Program-made: the position numbers and the translations under genes
Notes under the pieces: generated by a model
The model's database searches: none
What the model was told of the DNA's origin: nothing
Seen by the model: only the letters and a program-made list of their open reading frames with translations
NCBI GenBank assembly: GCA_965248735.1
Contig: OZ252146.1
Span: 2,108,001 to 2,172,000, forward strand
Length of the DNA: 64,000 bases
Direction: 5' to 3'
Origin: Aldehydirespirator sp965248735
Lineage (GTDB): Bacteria; Actinomycetota; Acidimicrobiia; Acidimicrobiales; Aldehydirespiratoraceae
Shown here: positions 63,058 to 64,000 of the stretch, piece after piece
Layout of the letters: every line of letters begins with the position of its first letter
How positions within the stretch are numbered: position 1 is the stretch's first letter

Positions 63058-63732
63058 ATGACAGATACCGCCACAGCCTCCAATACGGTGGCCCCCTCCG
63101 CCGAGGAGGCCTCGGACACGTCAGCCGGGGAAGTCTTGATCGTCACGGAAGCGGCCCGGTCGGCCGTGCTGGCCATCCGCGACCGCGAGGACGATGCCGA
63201 GGCGCTGGGGCTGCGAGTCGAGGTGACCGGCACCGCGGGCATCGACTACACCTACGACCTGGCCCTCGACCCGGTGTCGGAGGCTGCCGGCGACGACCAC
63301 GTCCACACCTCGGGCGGCCTTACGGTGATCGTGCCCGACGCCAGCGTCAGCCAGCTCCGGGGCTCCACCCTGGACGTGCCCGCGGTGCCCGGTCAGGGCG
63401 GACTGCTGATTCGCAACCCCAACCGCCCCAACCCCCTGGGCGACATGGGCAGCATGGAGCTGACCGGCGGGATCGCCGAGAAGGTGCAGCAGCTGCTCGA
63501 CATAAGCATCAACCCTGCTCTGGCCTCGCACGGGGGCTATGCCAGCCTGGTGGAGGTGCACGACGACGACTCGGTCGTGGTAACCATGGGCGGCGGCTGC
63601 CAGGGCTGCGCCATGAGCCAGGCCACCCTGTCCGACGGGATCAAGCGAGCCATCATGGAGGCCATCCCCGAGGTGACCGAGGTGGTCGACGTGACCGACC
63701 ACACCTCCGGGGAGAACCCCTACTACAGCTAG
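63058..63732 (+). CDS. NfuA-like iron-sulfur carrier (HesB-like + NifU C-terminal domains)
   Basis: A 224-aa protein. The N-terminal domain (VLIVTEAARSAVLAIRD) is A-type/HesB-like but lacks the Cys trio, as in NfuA; the C-terminal domain has the NifU signature GGGCQGCAMSQATLSDGIK with the Cys-x2-Cys that holds a [4Fe-4S] cluster for delivery to apoproteins. The ATG at 63058 gives MTDTATASNT; a GTG at 63052 is possible. The linker between domains reads RNPNRPNPLGDMG. Confidence 0.9.
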   Translation: MTDTATASNTVAPSAEEASDTSAGEVLIVTEAARSAVLAIRDREDDAEALGLRVEVTGTAGIDYTYDLALDPVSEAAGDDHVHTSGGLTVIVPDASVSQLRGSTLDVPAVPGQGGLLIRNPNRPNPLGDMGSMELTGGIAEKVQQLLDISINPALASHGGYASLVEVHDDDSVVVTMGGGCQGCAMSQATLSDGIKRAIMEAIPEVTEVVDVTDHTSGENPYYS

Positions 63733-63775
63733 CCCCCGAGGCCTACACCGGAGGCCTACAACAGGACCGGAGGCC

Positions 63776-64000
63776 TTACAGCAGCTCTGACTTGACGGTC
63801 GCCGCGATTCCGGTGGCGTCGAGTCCCAGGTCGGCCAGGATGGCGTCGGCCTTGCCGTGCGGCAGGTACTCGAGCGGCACCCCGAGCACGCGCACCCTGG
63901 GGGCCGTCCGCCCGGCGGCGTCGGCGGACTCCATGAGCGCGTCGCGGATCGCCGCGCCCGCGCCCCCGGTGCGCAGTCCGTCCTCGACGGTCACCACCAT
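63776..64000 (-). CDS. dxs: 1-deoxy-D-xylulose-5-phosphate synthase, C-terminal end
   Basis: The last 74 codons of a gene that continues beyond 64000. VVTVEDGLRTGGAGAAI, then RVRVLGVPLEYLPHGKADAI and LADLGLDATGIAATVKSEL match the C-terminal transketolase-like domain of DXS (VTVEDG, GIPxxFLxH, ILAxxGL). DXS makes the first MEP-pathway intermediate, the same pathway as ispD/ispF at 3420-4674. It is convergent with nfuA. Confidence 0.82.
   Translation of the reverse strand: MVVTVEDGLRTGGAGAAIRDALMESADAAGRTAPRVRVLGVPLEYLPHGKADAILADLGLDATGIAATVKSELL

Overview
The window is GC-rich, densely coded chromosomal DNA with GTG starts and ATGA/GTGA gene overlaps. The gene content points to a high-GC Actinomycetota, most probably class Acidimicrobiia (inference). 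The clues are a mycothiol-dependent formaldehyde dehydrogenase next to its MBL-fold partner, an F420-type luciferase-like oxidoreductase, a coproporphyrin-type ferrochelatase with C-terminal cysteines, a DUF3039 protein, and acyl-CoA dehydrogenase, CYP and nitronate monooxygenase genes. No transposase, integrase, prophage, rRNA or CRISPR array was seen.

Layout. 1-2593: a tight minus-strand operon of a compact UvrD-like helicase, a DarT-like DNA ADP-ribosyltransferase and an ADP-ribosylglycohydrolase cut by the window edge; it looks like a DNA-modification toxin/antitoxin or defence module. 2692-6863: Crp/Fnr regulator, ispD-ispF-rlmB, and a glycerophosphodiesterase lipoprotein. 7124-16654: lipid and xenobiotic-type metabolism (SDR, CYP, F420 oxidoreductase, acyl-CoA dehydrogenase, nitronate monooxygenase, class V aminotransferase), a GuaB-like enzyme and a retropepsin-like pair. 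16681-17011: a 71-bp tandem repeat array. 17037-28938: engB, an Fpg-like glycosylase, VapBC, a LOG-family protein, haloalkane dehalogenase, guanine deaminase, threonine aldolase beside a repeat-invaded AbiEi-like remnant, a GH43-like protein, pcm and mscR-MBL. 28950-42030: DNA alkylation repair genes, an ABC-F ATPase, surE, valS, adenine deaminase, an SDR, and two decayed loci.

42170-57095 is a defence island. A type I restriction system is split: hsdR lies at one end, and hsdM-hsdS about 7.5 kb away on the same strand. Between them lie an uncharacterised overlapping gene pair, a frameshifted XRE gene, a DUF433/PIN-like toxin pair, a ubiquitin-like conjugation operon (Ubl, E2-like, JAB-E1 fusion) divergent from an XRE/ImmA pair, and a KAP NTPase. 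An AbiEi-like antitoxin with an unknown 85-aa partner and a small HTH protein follow. Base composition falls in the 3' half of the KAP gene and in hsdS, which suggests recent acquisition.

57143-64000 returns to housekeeping: an rRNA/tRNA methyltransferase, a K+ channel, tRNA-Gln and tRNA-Glu, a VOC protein, mutM, ferrochelatase, a crotonase, an NfuA-like Fe-S carrier and the 3' end of dxs. Three small repeat families sit between genes. At two loci (LLM oxidoreductase and ferrochelatase) the 5' end of the gene appears duplicated, giving a short upstream ORF that ends in an ATGA overlap with the real start.
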